Assembly: GCA_905233955.1 (NCBI GenBank)
Contig: CAJOFQ010000012.1
Coordinates: 1-35,079 of the forward strand
Direction of reading: 5' to 3'
Source: an uncultured Lachnospiraceae bacterium
Lineage (GTDB): Bacteria > Bacillota > Clostridia > Lachnospirales > Lachnospiraceae
Length of the DNA stretch: 35,079 nucleotides
Notes under the pieces: generated by a model
Seen by the model: only the letters and a program-made list of their open reading frames with translations
What the model was told of the DNA's origin: nothing
Databases searched by the model: none
Part shown: piece by piece, positions 27,179 through 35,079 of the stretch
How the letters are laid out: every line of letters starts with the position of its first letter
Position numbering within the stretch: the first letter of the stretch is position 1
Translations under genes and position numbers: made by a program

Positions 27179-28111
27179 TTATTGCGCGAAATACGCGTCC
27201 ACACCATTTGCCAGCCCCTCTATCATGTGAGCCTGTCCCTTAGCTGACGACATGTATTCATCATCGAAAGCGTTGGTCATAAATCCCATCTCAATCAGAG
27301 TGACCGGAATCGTACTCCAATTAGTCCCCGTAAGATCATCCCTTGCAGACAATCCCCTCTTTGTAATATCAGTAGCCTGACAATAGCTGTCCAAAATACA
27401 CTGGGAAAGCTTAAGACTGGGCTCGGAAAGGCTGGGTATGTAGGGATTGGCTGCTGATGGGTACAAAGCGCTTGCTCCATGGGCAGATGACGCCCCGCCA
27501 TCAGCGTGAATACGGATCGCAATATCGCATTTTGCATTCAACATCTGTGCCCTTTCGATATTGGAAATATCCACCTCATTGGTCTCGCGGGTCATAACTA
27601 CTTTGTAACCGCGCTTGGTAAGCTCCTTCTTGAGAGCCAATCCTATCTCAAGATTGAGCTGGTATTCAGGCTTCCTGGTGGATACTCCGCTGGTACCTCC
27701 TGCAACCTTGGTCTTCATAATAGAAGAACCCGGACCTACCGGCTCTGTGCCGTTATTACCCTTAAGCTGATGCCCCGGGTCAATGCCTATGGTGTATTTA
27801 GCCTTGACCTTGAGAGTGGCACTTATGGTCTTCTTGTTCACTGTAGCAGTAATCTGTGTCCTGCCAGTCCTTTTGGCTGTAACCACTCCCTTGGATGAAA
27901 TGTCTGCAACCTTTGGGTTAGACGACTGCCATTTCGCGCCCTTCTGATTGACCTTGAACGCCTTCTCTTCGCCTACACGCATTACGGATGTCTCACTGGT
28001 AAATGCCAGATCCTGCGCTGCGCTGACCCCCTTTGACGGATAAATTACTGATGATATCATGATAAGTACCACTAACAAAATGCCGGTGATACTGCGTCTG
28101 TAAGCTTTCAT
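27179..28111 (-). CDS. Secreted N-acetylmuramoyl-L-alanine amidase with Big_2 domain
   Basis: A 310-residue exported wall hydrolase that cuts the bond between MurNAc and L-Ala. Residues 1-31 are a signal peptide (MKAYRRS, hydrophobic core, GVSAA). Residues about 38-104 form a bacterial Ig-like Big_2 domain (WQSSNPKVADISSKGVVTAK). Residues 107-308 are Amidase_3: zinc ligands His114 (IGIDPGHQ), a Glu near 149-155, His202 (IRIHADG), and the catalytic Glu in VTLIEMGFMTN. The ATG at 28111 follows AGAGGT; a longer in-frame extension lies in the leader and is not favoured. It heads the operon with the cyclic di-GMP regulator and has its own promoter. Confidence 0.92.
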   Translation of the reverse strand: MKAYRRSITGILLVVLIMISSVIYPSKGVSAAQDLAFTSETSVMRVGEEKAFKVNQKGAKWQSSNPKVADISSKGVVTAKRTGRTQITATVNKKTISATLKVKAKYTIGIDPGHQLKGNNGTEPVGPGSSIMKTKVAGGTSGVSTRKPEYQLNLEIGLALKKELTKRGYKVVMTRETNEVDISNIERAQMLNAKCDIAIRIHADGGASSAHGASALYPSAANPYIPSLSEPSLKLSQCILDSYCQATDITKRGLSARDDLTGTNWSTIPVTLIEMGFMTNAFDDEYMSSAKGQAHMIEGLANGVDAYFAQ

Positions 28112-28160
28112 ATCGACCTCTGTAAGTATGTGATTATGTACACTGTAATGGAACGATGCG

Positions 28161-28203
28161 GCTGTGGATTGCATTATATGCAAAATTCTGCACTACCCAC
28201 AGC
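28161..28203. repeat. Hairpin in the leader of the Big_2 amidase operon
   Basis: GCTGTGG (28161-28167) and CCACAGC (28197-28203) are perfect complements; inside, TTGCAT and ATGCAA (28169-28174 and 28178-28183) also pair. It falls in the predicted untranslated leader between the promoter and the amidase ATG, with no T-run after it on the minus strand. I could not match it to a known riboswitch, including the two cyclic di-GMP classes. Confidence 0.5.
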
Positions 28204-28213
28204 ATTATCAACG

Positions 28214-28242
28214 ATTATACTTGTTTTTTTTTCAATTTGCAA
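28214..28242 (-). promoter_or_regulatory. Predicted sigma-A promoter of the amidase-regulator operon
   Basis: TTGCAA (28242-28237), a 17-base A-rich spacer, and a perfect TATAAT (28219-28214) on the minus strand. The -35 end overlaps the stop of the preceding membrane-protein gene. The start would be near 28207, leaving about 95 bases of leader. Confidence 0.7.
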
Positions 28243-29032
28243 CACAGGTATAAATCACATATGAATCTGTTGTGACAAGCTCCACGCATCCGGCATCTGT
28301 CAAAACCTGATATATATCCCCGTTCCTGGGTGATATGGCATAATCAGCCCCTAAAACAGACAGCGACTTGCGCGCTTTATCTGAATCTATAAGCCTGTAG
28401 CCATCCAGAAGAGCCCCCAGGGCGTATTCGGCTTTTCTGCGCTTATTTTTACCAGTATATGTGTATTCTTTTTTTACCATACCCTGATACACTTCCTTGC
28501 GTATAGCGGAGCTAACCGCAGCGTCATAAGTGCGGTATTCCATCTGAACCGGCGAAGGCATCGCCACAACAGGCATATCAGTTTTTTTGTCATTTGAAAT
28601 TGCTTCTTCTATCTGAAATATATCATTGCCAAGCTCGTAGGCATTGGAAGGAATCTCAAAGGACGGAAGGGAAACAAATGAAACTGCTGCCTGCGACAAA
28701 AAGACAAAAAATGCAGCAACCAGCATTCCCGACAGAAAACGATTGGATAAGGAATAGGCCAGTGAAATCAGTGCCAATGTAATAATAATCCCTCCAGGCA
28801 ATATCCAGAAGAACCTGTAGTATGTAAGGGGCTCCACTGCTTTAGTAATCACCTTAAGTGAAATGGGATTATACAATATGATAACAGAAAAAAACGCCCA
28901 TAGTATTATCCTGATCCGTCCGGATGGTCTTTGACGAAAAAGCAGGATAAGTATGGAAATAAGCGACAAAATCGTCCAGAATCCATCGCCCAGATAATAA
29001 ATTATCGCATCATGTACTGTAACTGTGGTCAC
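28232..29032 (-). CDS. Membrane protein with C-terminal extracytoplasmic domain (DUF6077-like C-half)
   Basis: A 266-residue protein starting at GTG 29032, with GGGGG eight bases upstream. About four helices (roughly residues 15-33, 43-60, 75-96 and 100-123) are followed by a soluble region of about 140 residues ending DSYVIYTCVAN. The stretch ILYNPISLKV, then TYYRFFWILPGG, recalls from memory the second half of DUF6077-type membrane proteins. The gene before it, in another frame and 13 bases away, looks like the first half. So this is either a natural two-gene version or a frameshifted single gene. It is last in the surface-polysaccharide operon. No enzymatic function can be assigned. Confidence 0.72.
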   Translation of the reverse strand: MTTVTVHDAIIYYLGDGFWTILSLISILILLFRQRPSGRIRIILWAFFSVIILYNPISLKVITKAVEPLTYYRFFWILPGGIIITLALISLAYSLSNRFLSGMLVAAFFVFLSQAAVSFVSLPSFEIPSNAYELGNDIFQIEEAISNDKKTDMPVVAMPSPVQMEYRTYDAAVSSAIRKEVYQGMVKKEYTYTGKNKRRKAEYALGALLDGYRLIDSDKARKSLSVLGADYAISPRNGDIYQVLTDAGCVELVTTDSYVIYTCVAN

Positions 29033-29045
29033 TAACAATTCCCCC

Positions 29046-30101
29046 TTAAATTTTCGACAAAAGATATACTCCAATAATCAACAGATTAGGCAATACGCAA
29101 ACAAAAGCTCTGATGATATTGGAAAGCCTTTTGTCATCAACTAACATAAGGACCAGCATAAGTATCAGCACCGCAGACGGAACAATTGCCATAGACGACA
29201 TGGATACCGGGACTGAAGCCCAGCATACCAAGGCCAGCCGCTTCCATTGCTCCTTTTCATCTCGCGCCCTTAATCCGAGCAAGGCTATACAGCTGCATAA
29301 TACCATTGGAATCACTACATTGGCGCAATATCCCTTCGCCTCGTAGCCTCTTACCAGCATGAAATAAGCTGTGGTGTGAAGTCCTGACCAAAACAGCGAG
29401 ATAACCGACCAGATAAGCACCAGTTGGGCGGATAAATATGTCCGGCCGCCGCTTACCGTCCTTCCAATGTTATATACACCAATCCCTGATAGCATCACAC
29501 ACAAAGGTCTCATTACAAACCACGCCATTGGCCTCACAGGAATGGATAATAATTTACACAATACCGTAAACTGCATATAAAACGCCGACAGAGCGTAGCG
29601 AAGGTTGATGGTCTTTTCCAGTGTGCCGTCACTTCCATCATACTGGTACATTGTGTCTGTCAGCAGTGTCGTGTTCATGGTTCCAAGATAATATGAGGGA
29701 TCCCAGCCAATATATTTTTCGCAAACTGATAAGATCATTAGCGCCGCAACAAATCCCGCAGCCAGCAGAATACATATGACAGAAAAAAAAGGCTTTCCTT
29801 GCGGATCAAGTATTATGCGTCCGCATTTTTTTACAAATATAAATAAAAGAGAGATGATTACAACGATCAGCATAGCCGCTGTCCAAACTCTGGTCAAAAG
29901 CGAAAAAGGCTGTTTTAAAAAGATCAGGGGCAAAGCCGCCAGTTCGAACACAAAAAAATAAGCGAAAAAACCATATATGATTCTTTCGGAAAGGTATTGG
30001 AGCTTGAAATGAAATATGCCCTCCAAAGGGACTGAAAAGAAATAGAATAAAACCGTAAGTATTCCCAGTGCGAAGGCGCACCTGATAAGTATATCTGCCA
30101 T
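29046..30101 (-). CDS. Polytopic membrane protein (DUF6077-like N-half)
   Basis: A 351-residue protein with eight or nine predicted helices (near 8-24, 40-62, 70-90, 105-125, 185-205, 220-240, 255-275, 292-312, 328-348). The loop GWDPSYYLGTMNTTLLTDTMYQYDGSDG is the kind of acidic first-loop motif seen in DUF6077 proteins, which I recognise from memory only, and recalls GT-C glycosyltransferases. Function unknown; its place after a sugar-phosphate transferase and near a polysaccharide exporter suggests a role in surface glycan assembly. It starts six bases after the transferase stop and is followed closely by what looks like its missing C-terminal part. Confidence 0.75.
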   Translation of the reverse strand: MADILIRCAFALGILTVLFYFFSVPLEGIFHFKLQYLSERIIYGFFAYFFVFELAALPLIFLKQPFSLLTRVWTAAMLIVVIISLLFIFVKKCGRIILDPQGKPFFSVICILLAAGFVAALMILSVCEKYIGWDPSYYLGTMNTTLLTDTMYQYDGSDGTLEKTINLRYALSAFYMQFTVLCKLLSIPVRPMAWFVMRPLCVMLSGIGVYNIGRTVSGGRTYLSAQLVLIWSVISLFWSGLHTTAYFMLVRGYEAKGYCANVVIPMVLCSCIALLGLRARDEKEQWKRLALVCWASVPVSMSSMAIVPSAVLILMLVLMLVDDKRLSNIIRAFVCVLPNLLIIGVYLLSKI

Positions 30102-30106
30102 AGCTT

Positions 30107-31453
30107 TTATACGCCTTCTGTGGCTTCCTTTTGGAATACTACACGCATTGTAAGCAAAACAAGCTGGATGTCCAAAAACAGGTTGGCCTTCTCCACATAT
30201 AACAGGTCAAATTTGAGCTTGTCATAGGTAGTGGTATTGTATTTGCCATAAACCTGGGCATAGCCGGTAAGTCCGGCCTTGACACGAAGCCTGTAATCGA
30301 ACTCCGGAACGCTCTTGCAATATTCTTCGTGAATCTCCGGACGCTCCGGCCTCGGGCCCACAACAGACATGGATCCGCCCAGTATATTGAAAAACTGGGG
30401 CAGCTCGTCTATGCGGGTCTTGCGGATGAAAGCACCTACAGGCGTAATGCGGCTGTCATGATCCCAGGCAAGTCTGGCTCCTGTATCCTTTTCCGCATCG
30501 ACTATCATACTGCGGAACTTCATTATATCAAAAACCCTGCCGTTCTTGGTCAGGCGCTTCTGTTTGTAAAAAACAGGTCCTCCATCGTACAAATGAATCG
30601 CCAGGGCTGCAGCGAGCATTACAGGAGAAGTCAGGATAATTCCAATTAAGGCAATTATAATATCCATGCATCTCTTCGCAAAAAGATAATAAATCAGGCT
30701 GTCTGCATTCTTATTGAGAAACAGCGGGGAATCAAACAGATTCATCTCCCTTGAGCCCACCACCAGAATATCAGAAATCTTGGGCGTAAAGTAAACTCTC
30801 TTTTTGTGGACAAAGCAGTATTTTAATATGGCGTTGCGAAGCTCTGACGGCAGATCATTTAATAATACGGCATCATAGTTGTCTATCTCCTGTTCGATAT
30901 TTCGCAGGGGAAGCTGGGCGGAAACCTCTCCGCATACCCAGAATTTATCGTCTCTGGCGTTCATTTTATCTGCCAGTCCGTTCTCATTGCCGCCATGAAT
31001 CTGGAGCATACGATATGGCGGAAACAGCCTCCTGTAAATATTAGTAAGTAATACAGTAACAAACAGAAGTGTCAAAAGCTCAATCGCATAAAGCCATATG
31101 AACTTGGGAATTATCATCGGGATCTGTGGAAATTTGCCTACCAGCATACAGGTAAAAACAAACTCCATTCCGTTGACAAAAAACAAGCCCAAGCCCTGTG
31201 ACAACAGGGCGTGAGCTTTGCGGCTAAATCCAATTTTATAAGCGCCAAACGGCAGAAAAACCGTAATAACCATAAGCGCGTACAAAATCACCATCATTAA
31301 ATTGCCCCGCTCCAAAAACGGTCTGCGAAGGAGCGGATTAAGGCGAAACAGCCAGACATACGCATAGAGCATACTCACCGCTGCTGTAATAATAATAGCA
31401 GCGATAAAGCGATAAAGACCCTTTGCATTTTCCTGAATACTGCCTTTACTCAT
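30107..31453 (-). CDS. Polyprenyl-phosphate hexose-1-phosphate transferase (WcaJ/CpsE-like)
   Basis: A 448-residue membrane enzyme that moves a sugar-1-phosphate from a nucleotide sugar to undecaprenyl phosphate, starting a surface polysaccharide repeat. The N-terminal half has four or five helices and a nucleotide-binding-like middle region. From about residue 258 comes the bacterial sugar transferase domain: KRCMDIIIALIGIILTSP (re-entrant helix), GGPVFYKQKR, FDIMKFRSM, TRIDELPQFFNILGGSMS, VVGPRPERPE and KAGLTGYAQVYGKYN. The sugar cannot be told. It follows the bifunctional hydrolase gene by one base (AGGA site inside the previous coding end), so it is in the same operon. Confidence 0.94.
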   Translation of the reverse strand: MSKGSIQENAKGLYRFIAAIIITAAVSMLYAYVWLFRLNPLLRRPFLERGNLMMVILYALMVITVFLPFGAYKIGFSRKAHALLSQGLGLFFVNGMEFVFTCMLVGKFPQIPMIIPKFIWLYAIELLTLLFVTVLLTNIYRRLFPPYRMLQIHGGNENGLADKMNARDDKFWVCGEVSAQLPLRNIEQEIDNYDAVLLNDLPSELRNAILKYCFVHKKRVYFTPKISDILVVGSREMNLFDSPLFLNKNADSLIYYLFAKRCMDIIIALIGIILTSPVMLAAALAIHLYDGGPVFYKQKRLTKNGRVFDIMKFRSMIVDAEKDTGARLAWDHDSRITPVGAFIRKTRIDELPQFFNILGGSMSVVGPRPERPEIHEEYCKSVPEFDYRLRVKAGLTGYAQVYGKYNTTTYDKLKFDLLYVEKANLFLDIQLVLLTMRVVFQKEATEGV

Positions 31454-31454
31454 A

Positions 31455-33734
31455 TCATGTTCCTAATAACACATCCAGAAAGTCTTCTTTTAGAGAGTAT
31501 CCGTAATTCTTGTCAGAAGCCCATCCATAGCCGTTAGGATTCTCCTGGATACCCAGCCATTCTACATAGGGAGCTGTGCCTCTCTTGACCATGCTAAACC
31601 TGGGATCTACCTTGGAATGCACCAGGCTGTCCTTGTTGGCATAGGCTTTGAGGTGCTGTACCTGCGCCCTGACGCCCTGGCGTACATTGGAGAATGTAGC
31701 GCCCTTTGAAGAGCCGTCTGTAGCTCCAAGTCCTGCGAAATTACACTGCTTGGCCTTGACACTGCCTCCAAACTCCAGATAACGGGTCTCCTTGCAGATC
31801 TGGGCGAAAACAACCTCCGGCCTTATGTCCTCATCAGTAGCTTCTTCATAGACAATCTTGGCAAAAGCTTCTATCGTTGGAGCACCCTTGGTCTCATATA
31901 CCTCCTCGGGATAGGTTCTTCCGCTGGCCTTATAGAAAGCTGTCATCTGGGAAACCGTGGTCTTAGCAGTCCCGGCAATTGGTGTCCTGGAAGATGTTGT
32001 GCTGCCTGAATCGTTGAGCTTGACAATATCACTGTAAGCTCCCCAATATGTCTCAGAATTCTTAACCACATAGGCACGAACCCTGTATCTGTAAACTGTG
32101 GTAAGATCCACATCAGTATCTAAATAAGTCCTGGCACCATTCTCGGCAAGCCCCAGTACGGTAAACTTGTCTGTACTGCCGGTTCCCTTAGCCCGGCTTA
32201 CCTCATAGCCTGTAGCCTTGGGAACTGCCTTCCAGGATATCTTCACGCTATTAGTGGAAGTCCTGGTAAGCTTAAGATCAGAAACCTTGTTGTTGCCTGT
32301 CTTAATCTTCCTGGCAACATAGGTTCCATATTGCTTTTTGCCGGAGGCATTCACATAGTACGCGCGGATGCGGTATTTGTATGTGGTCGCAGCCTCAGCT
32401 GTAGTATCTGTGTATGTAGTGGTCTCAATATTATCTACGGTAGCAAGCTTGCCATACTCCTCAGTGTACCCAGAGTAAGCATCAACTGTGGCACGCTCTA
32501 TCTCATAGCCTGTGGCTGTGCTCTTCTGGCTCCAGGACATATCTATGGCGTTAAAAATGCCCTTCTTGACTGTAAATCCGACAACACCGCCTGAATTGGA
32601 TTTCTTGGTAAGCAGCTTCTTCTGATCTACAGTCTTAAATCCGGATCCAAATGCCCTGACTGAATACTGATATGTAGTAGCCGGTTCGCAGGTCTCGTCC
32701 AAAAAAGAAGTGGCATTCCTGACCGTTGCCACCTTCCTGAGAACAGAAGACTTCTTGGGGCCGGTTGTAGCGCGTCTGTACACCACATATCCCCTGGCGT
32801 TCTCAAAAGGCTCCCATGCAATCTCAAGACCGGCAAAGCCTGATGATTTGATACTTGACAGCTTGACAGTCGCCTTGGATGTAGCCTTGGCAGCTGCATA
32901 TACAGGCGCTGTTATACGACTGGCGTAATAATCGTCGTCATCATCGTCATCGTCTTCAGCGTCATAGGCGTAATCATCATCATAATCTTCGTCATCTTCG
33001 TCGTCATCATCGTCACTTACTGTTTTTTTTAAACCCAAACCCTCTGCGATACCATCTGCATCGGCCTGAGCCATTTTTTTAAGCTTGGCAGCGGATGAAA
33101 GCCATCTGCGGTCTGATGTGTTGCGAATAAAACCGTGCTCCACCAGTACTGCAGGTATTCCATATTCGTTAGAATCCTTGCAGACAACCCAGTTAGCATA
33201 CTTGGTACCTCTGTTGGCAAGGCCAAGCTTGGCAAGCTTTGTAACGATCTTGGAAGCTATTGTGTGCGAAGTCTTGCCCACCGTTTCACGCATATAGGCA
33301 GTGGCGCTGTAAGCTTCAACACCGTTAGCTACCGTACCTGTACTTGAATTGACATGCATTGAGATAAAAAGGTCAGCCTTTTTCTTCTTGGCATATAAAG
33401 CCCTCTTGTGAAGGCATGTGGCTGTGGTAATTGAAGAGCCGCCAAAAGCGCAATCCTCATCGGTACGCGTAAGGTAGACCTTGACATTGGAATAATCCTT
33501 CTCTAATTGCTGCTTGCAATACTTTGAAAGCTTCAGCGTAATCTCTTCCTCGTTGAGATCCTTGAAATGAGCTCCAATATGCTTGCTGTCATGTCCCGGG
33601 TCGATCACAATAACATAGGTCTTCTTCTTGGTGGCAGCAACCACCTCTTCAGAAGGCACAATTCCCACAGCAAGACTAAAGGCACATACAAGTGCGAGTA
33701 TTATGGACAGGTAATACTTAACTCTTCCTTTCAT
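31455..33734 (-). CDS. Secreted amidase, acidic linker, three FN3 repeats, glucosaminidase
   Basis: A 759-residue exported wall hydrolase, from ATG 33734 (GGAGG nine bases upstream; the open frame before it is not used). Residues 1-34 signal peptide ending VVAA. Residues 39-236 Amidase_3: His48 (IDPGHDS), Glu in NEEEITLKLS, His127 (SMHVNSS), catalytic Glu199 (VLVEHGFIRN). Residues 241-270 an acidic tract, 23 of 30 residues Asp or Glu. Residues about 290-375, 385-478 and 483-575 three fibronectin-III-like repeats, each with a W..ATGY- or ARGY-type core and a YRVRAY or YSVRAF end. Residues 600-759 a glucosaminidase-type domain, probable catalytic Glu649 in AQICKETRYL. It would cut both stem peptides and glycan strands. 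First gene of the operon with the sugar transferase. Confidence 0.92.
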   Translation of the reverse strand: MKGRVKYYLSIILALVCAFSLAVGIVPSEEVVAATKKKTYVIVIDPGHDSKHIGAHFKDLNEEEITLKLSKYCKQQLEKDYSNVKVYLTRTDEDCAFGGSSITTATCLHKRALYAKKKKADLFISMHVNSSTGTVANGVEAYSATAYMRETVGKTSHTIASKIVTKLAKLGLANRGTKYANWVVCKDSNEYGIPAVLVEHGFIRNTSDRRWLSSAAKLKKMAQADADGIAEGLGLKKTVSDDDDDEDDEDYDDDYAYDAEDDDDDDDDYYASRITAPVYAAAKATSKATVKLSSIKSSGFAGLEIAWEPFENARGYVVYRRATTGPKKSSVLRKVATVRNATSFLDETCEPATTYQYSVRAFGSGFKTVDQKKLLTKKSNSGGVVGFTVKKGIFNAIDMSWSQKSTATGYEIERATVDAYSGYTEEYGKLATVDNIETTTYTDTTAEAATTYKYRIRAYYVNASGKKQYGTYVARKIKTGNNKVSDLKLTRTSTNSVKISWKAVPKATGYEVSRAKGTGSTDKFTVLGLAENGARTYLDTDVDLTTVYRYRVRAYVVKNSETYWGAYSDIVKLNDSGSTTSSRTPIAGTAKTTVSQMTAFYKASGRTYPEEVYETKGAPTIEAFAKIVYEEATDEDIRPEVVFAQICKETRYLEFGGSVKAKQCNFAGLGATDGSSKGATFSNVRQGVRAQVQHLKAYANKDSLVHSKVDPRFSMVKRGTAPYVEWLGIQENPNGYGWASDKNYGYSLKEDFLDVLLGT

Positions 33735-33800
33735 TGTAAAAATCCTCCAAAAACATATCACACACCAGCCATCTACCACAACAAATAGTAATGAAGTAGA

Positions 33801-33809
33801 ATTATACCA
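33801..33809 (-). promoter_or_regulatory. Predicted extended -10 promoter of the hydrolase-transferase operon
   Basis: TGGTATAAT (33809-33801) on the minus strand is a perfect extended -10 (TGn plus TATAAT). No convincing -35 box lies 17 bases upstream. The leader to the ATG at 33734 would be about 60 bases. Confidence 0.65.
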
Positions 33810-33867
33810 CAATATATACGATATTTCTACATATTTTTTCGGGGTATGTGAATATGATTTGGAGGAA

Positions 33868-34725
33868 TTAGTCTTCTGTATCCTTTTTTTCTACTGTCTC
33901 CCCGGTCATCTCTGCGTATATTTGTGACACCTCATCAATACCGCCGCTTGCTACAAGCCTTCCATGATCGAGAATAATGGCTTTGTTGCAGATTCGCTGA
34001 ACCTGCTTAAGATTATGTGACACAAAAAGCACAGTGACATTGGTGTCAAACATCTCAATCATGCGCTTTTCGCTCTTTTTGCGGAACTTGGCGTCGCCTA
34101 CAGAAAAGACTTCATCCAGTATCAAGATATCAGGAGATACCGCAGTACATATGGCAAAACCGAGCCTGGTTCTCATGCCACTGGAATAATTTTGAATAGA
34201 AACATCTACGAATTTCTCCAATTCAGCGAATTTAATAATCTCATCGAATTTTTCGTCAATGAACTCCTTGCGATATCCCAAAACCGCTCCGTATAAATAG
34301 ATATTCTCACGGGCTGTGTATTGCTTGTCAAAACCGGCCCCCAGCTCTAAAAGCGGCGCTAAGGTTCCGTATTTTGTAACTGTTCCTTCGGTAGGCTTGT
34401 ACACTCCTGCTATGGCCTTCAGGAGGGTAGATTTGCCGGCGCCATTGAGGCCCAGTATTCCCAATCTGTCACCCTGACGCAGTTCAAGATTGATGTCGTT
34501 AAGCGCCCAAAATGTATCCTTTTGCATTCGCTCCTGCTTTAATTTCCTGCGCTTCGGCGAAAAAGCCAGAATGAACAGCTCCTTAAAGGAGCCTCCCTTG
34601 TCATGTCCCAGGGAAAAACGCATGGACACATGATCCACCTTAACCACTACCGGTCTTTCTTCATCGGCAGCAATTTTGTCCGTATCAATCTTATATCCCC
34701 GAAACAGCTTTTTTTTGCGTTGCAT
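33868..34725 (-). CDS. Polysaccharide ABC exporter ATP-binding protein (TagH/Wzt type, short)
   Basis: A 285-residue ATPase that powers export of a lipid-linked polysaccharide or teichoic acid. Walker A GLNGAGKST (92-100), signature YSSGM (180-184), Walker B LILDE (201-205), His237 switch in FVSHN. The region TLAPLLELGAGFDKQYTARENIYLYG (quoted in parts) is characteristic of the TagH/RfbE/Wzt group. It stops soon after the ATPase domain, so it has no carbohydrate-binding C-terminal domain of the Wzt O9a kind. The ATG has a GAGGAAA site; the permease gene ends 80 bases upstream. Confidence 0.94.
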   Translation of the reverse strand: MQRKKKLFRGYKIDTDKIAADEERPVVVKVDHVSMRFSLGHDKGGSFKELFILAFSPKRRKLKQERMQKDTFWALNDINLELRQGDRLGILGLNGAGKSTLLKAIAGVYKPTEGTVTKYGTLAPLLELGAGFDKQYTARENIYLYGAVLGYRKEFIDEKFDEIIKFAELEKFVDVSIQNYSSGMRTRLGFAICTAVSPDILILDEVFSVGDAKFRKKSEKRMIEMFDTNVTVLFVSHNLKQVQRICNKAIILDHGRLVASGGIDEVSQIYAEMTGETVEKKDTED

Positions 34726-34805
34726 TATTTTTCCTCATGTTTTGCGGGTCACAAACTCACAAATTTCCATACAAGCATGAAAATTGCAACCTTTTGATCC
34801 TTGTA

Positions 34806-35079
34806 TCACAGGTAGAAAACAAATTTGTCCTGAAGCCTTCTGAAAACTATAAGTCCAATCAGTGTCGCCGTCATCATAAAGCCAAATGAGTAAGCATAAT
34901 CCCATGCATCAGCCATATAGCCCATTATGCCGCCGCGGAATATGTCAATTATGCAATACAGCGGATTGAGCCGGAGAATAAAGCCCCAACTGCTCTTCAA
35001 AATCTTGGTGGGATAGTAAAAAATGGCACACAGATACATAATAAGCATCAGAACCACATTCCACAGATATTGAATATCC
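34806..35079 (-). CDS. Polysaccharide ABC-2 exporter permease (TagG/Wzm type), partial
   Basis: The C-terminal 90 or so residues of the membrane partner of the ATPase downstream; the coding frame is open to the window edge, so the N-terminus is missing. Visible sequence DIQYLWNVVLMLIMYLCAIF, then YYPTKI and LNPLYCIIDIFRGGIMG, is characteristic of ABC-2 polysaccharide permeases, followed by a last helix and FVFYL end. Two or three helices are seen. Confidence 0.9.
   Translation of the reverse strand, partial: DIQYLWNVVLMLIMYLCAIFYYPTKILKSSWGFILRLNPLYCIIDIFRGGIMGYMADAWDYAYSFGFMMTATLIGLIVFRRLQDKFVFYL

Noticed and set aside
28112-28231. Cyclic di-GMP riboswitch in the leader before the amidase-regulator operon
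   Set aside because: I looked for it because the operon encodes a GGDEF/EAL protein, but the conserved GEMM-I or GEMM-II core sequences are absent.
32925-33014. Triplet repeat as a CRISPR array or tandem-repeat locus
   Set aside because: Units are three bases, imperfect, and in frame in a coding region; there are no spacers.
1-35079. tRNA or rRNA genes, phage genes, insertion sequences
   Set aside because: I looked through the noncoding gaps and saw no cloverleaf-like sequence, transposase or integrase; a tRNA search program was not available.

Overview
The window is about 35 kb of an anaerobic Firmicutes chromosome, most likely a Lachnospiraceae of the Butyrivibrio/Pseudobutyrivibrio type. 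That placement is inference. It rests on the Gram-positive S10-spc-alpha gene order with a KOW-domain gene beside infA, a zinc-type S14, an L17 with a long internal insertion, a flavodiiron protein next to the phosphotransferase genes, and surface amidases with Big_2 and fibronectin-III repeats. Every gene I can support lies on the minus strand, so transcription runs from high to low coordinates.

In transcription order, 35079-28232 is a cell-surface block. It holds an ABC-2 polysaccharide exporter (permease cut by the window edge, plus ATPase), a large secreted amidase/glucosaminidase, a polyprenyl-phosphate sugar-1-phosphate transferase, and two membrane proteins that look like two halves of one family. 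Next, 28242-24957 is a two-gene unit with its own promoter and terminator: a secreted Big_2 amidase followed by a response regulator with GGDEF, EAL and PAS-like domains (cyclic di-GMP turnover). Then come a flavodiiron protein (24915-23749), an inverted-repeat-rich noncoding stretch (23738-23560), ptsH and ptsI, and a terminator.

From 21302 to 6211 is the complete S10-spc-alpha cluster: rpsJ, rplC, rplD, rplW, rplB, rpsS, rplV, rpsC, rplP, rpmC, rpsQ, rplN, rplX, rplE, rpsN, rpsH, rplF, rplR, rpsE, rpmD, rplO, secY, adk, the KOW gene, infA, rpmJ, rpsM, rpsK, rpsD, rpoA, rplQ. A hairpin terminator follows at 6144-6117. map is absent from its usual place after adk. A perfect consensus sigma-A promoter lies inside the cluster just before rpmJ.

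The tail (6048-15) holds a MalY/PatB-type C-S lyase, a cold-shock protein with its own promoter, a transglutaminase-like lipoprotein, a DegV fatty-acid-binding protein, folC (frameshifted near its 3' end), a J-domain protein and a glutathione peroxidase. No stretch longer than 300 bases lacks a gene. I see no tRNA, rRNA, CRISPR array, insertion sequence or prophage. I did not find an obviously new multi-gene system. The points most worth a second look are the folC frameshift, HPr lacking Ser46, the internal consensus promoter, the inverted-repeat element before ptsH, the amidase plus cyclic di-GMP operon, and the apparently split membrane protein.
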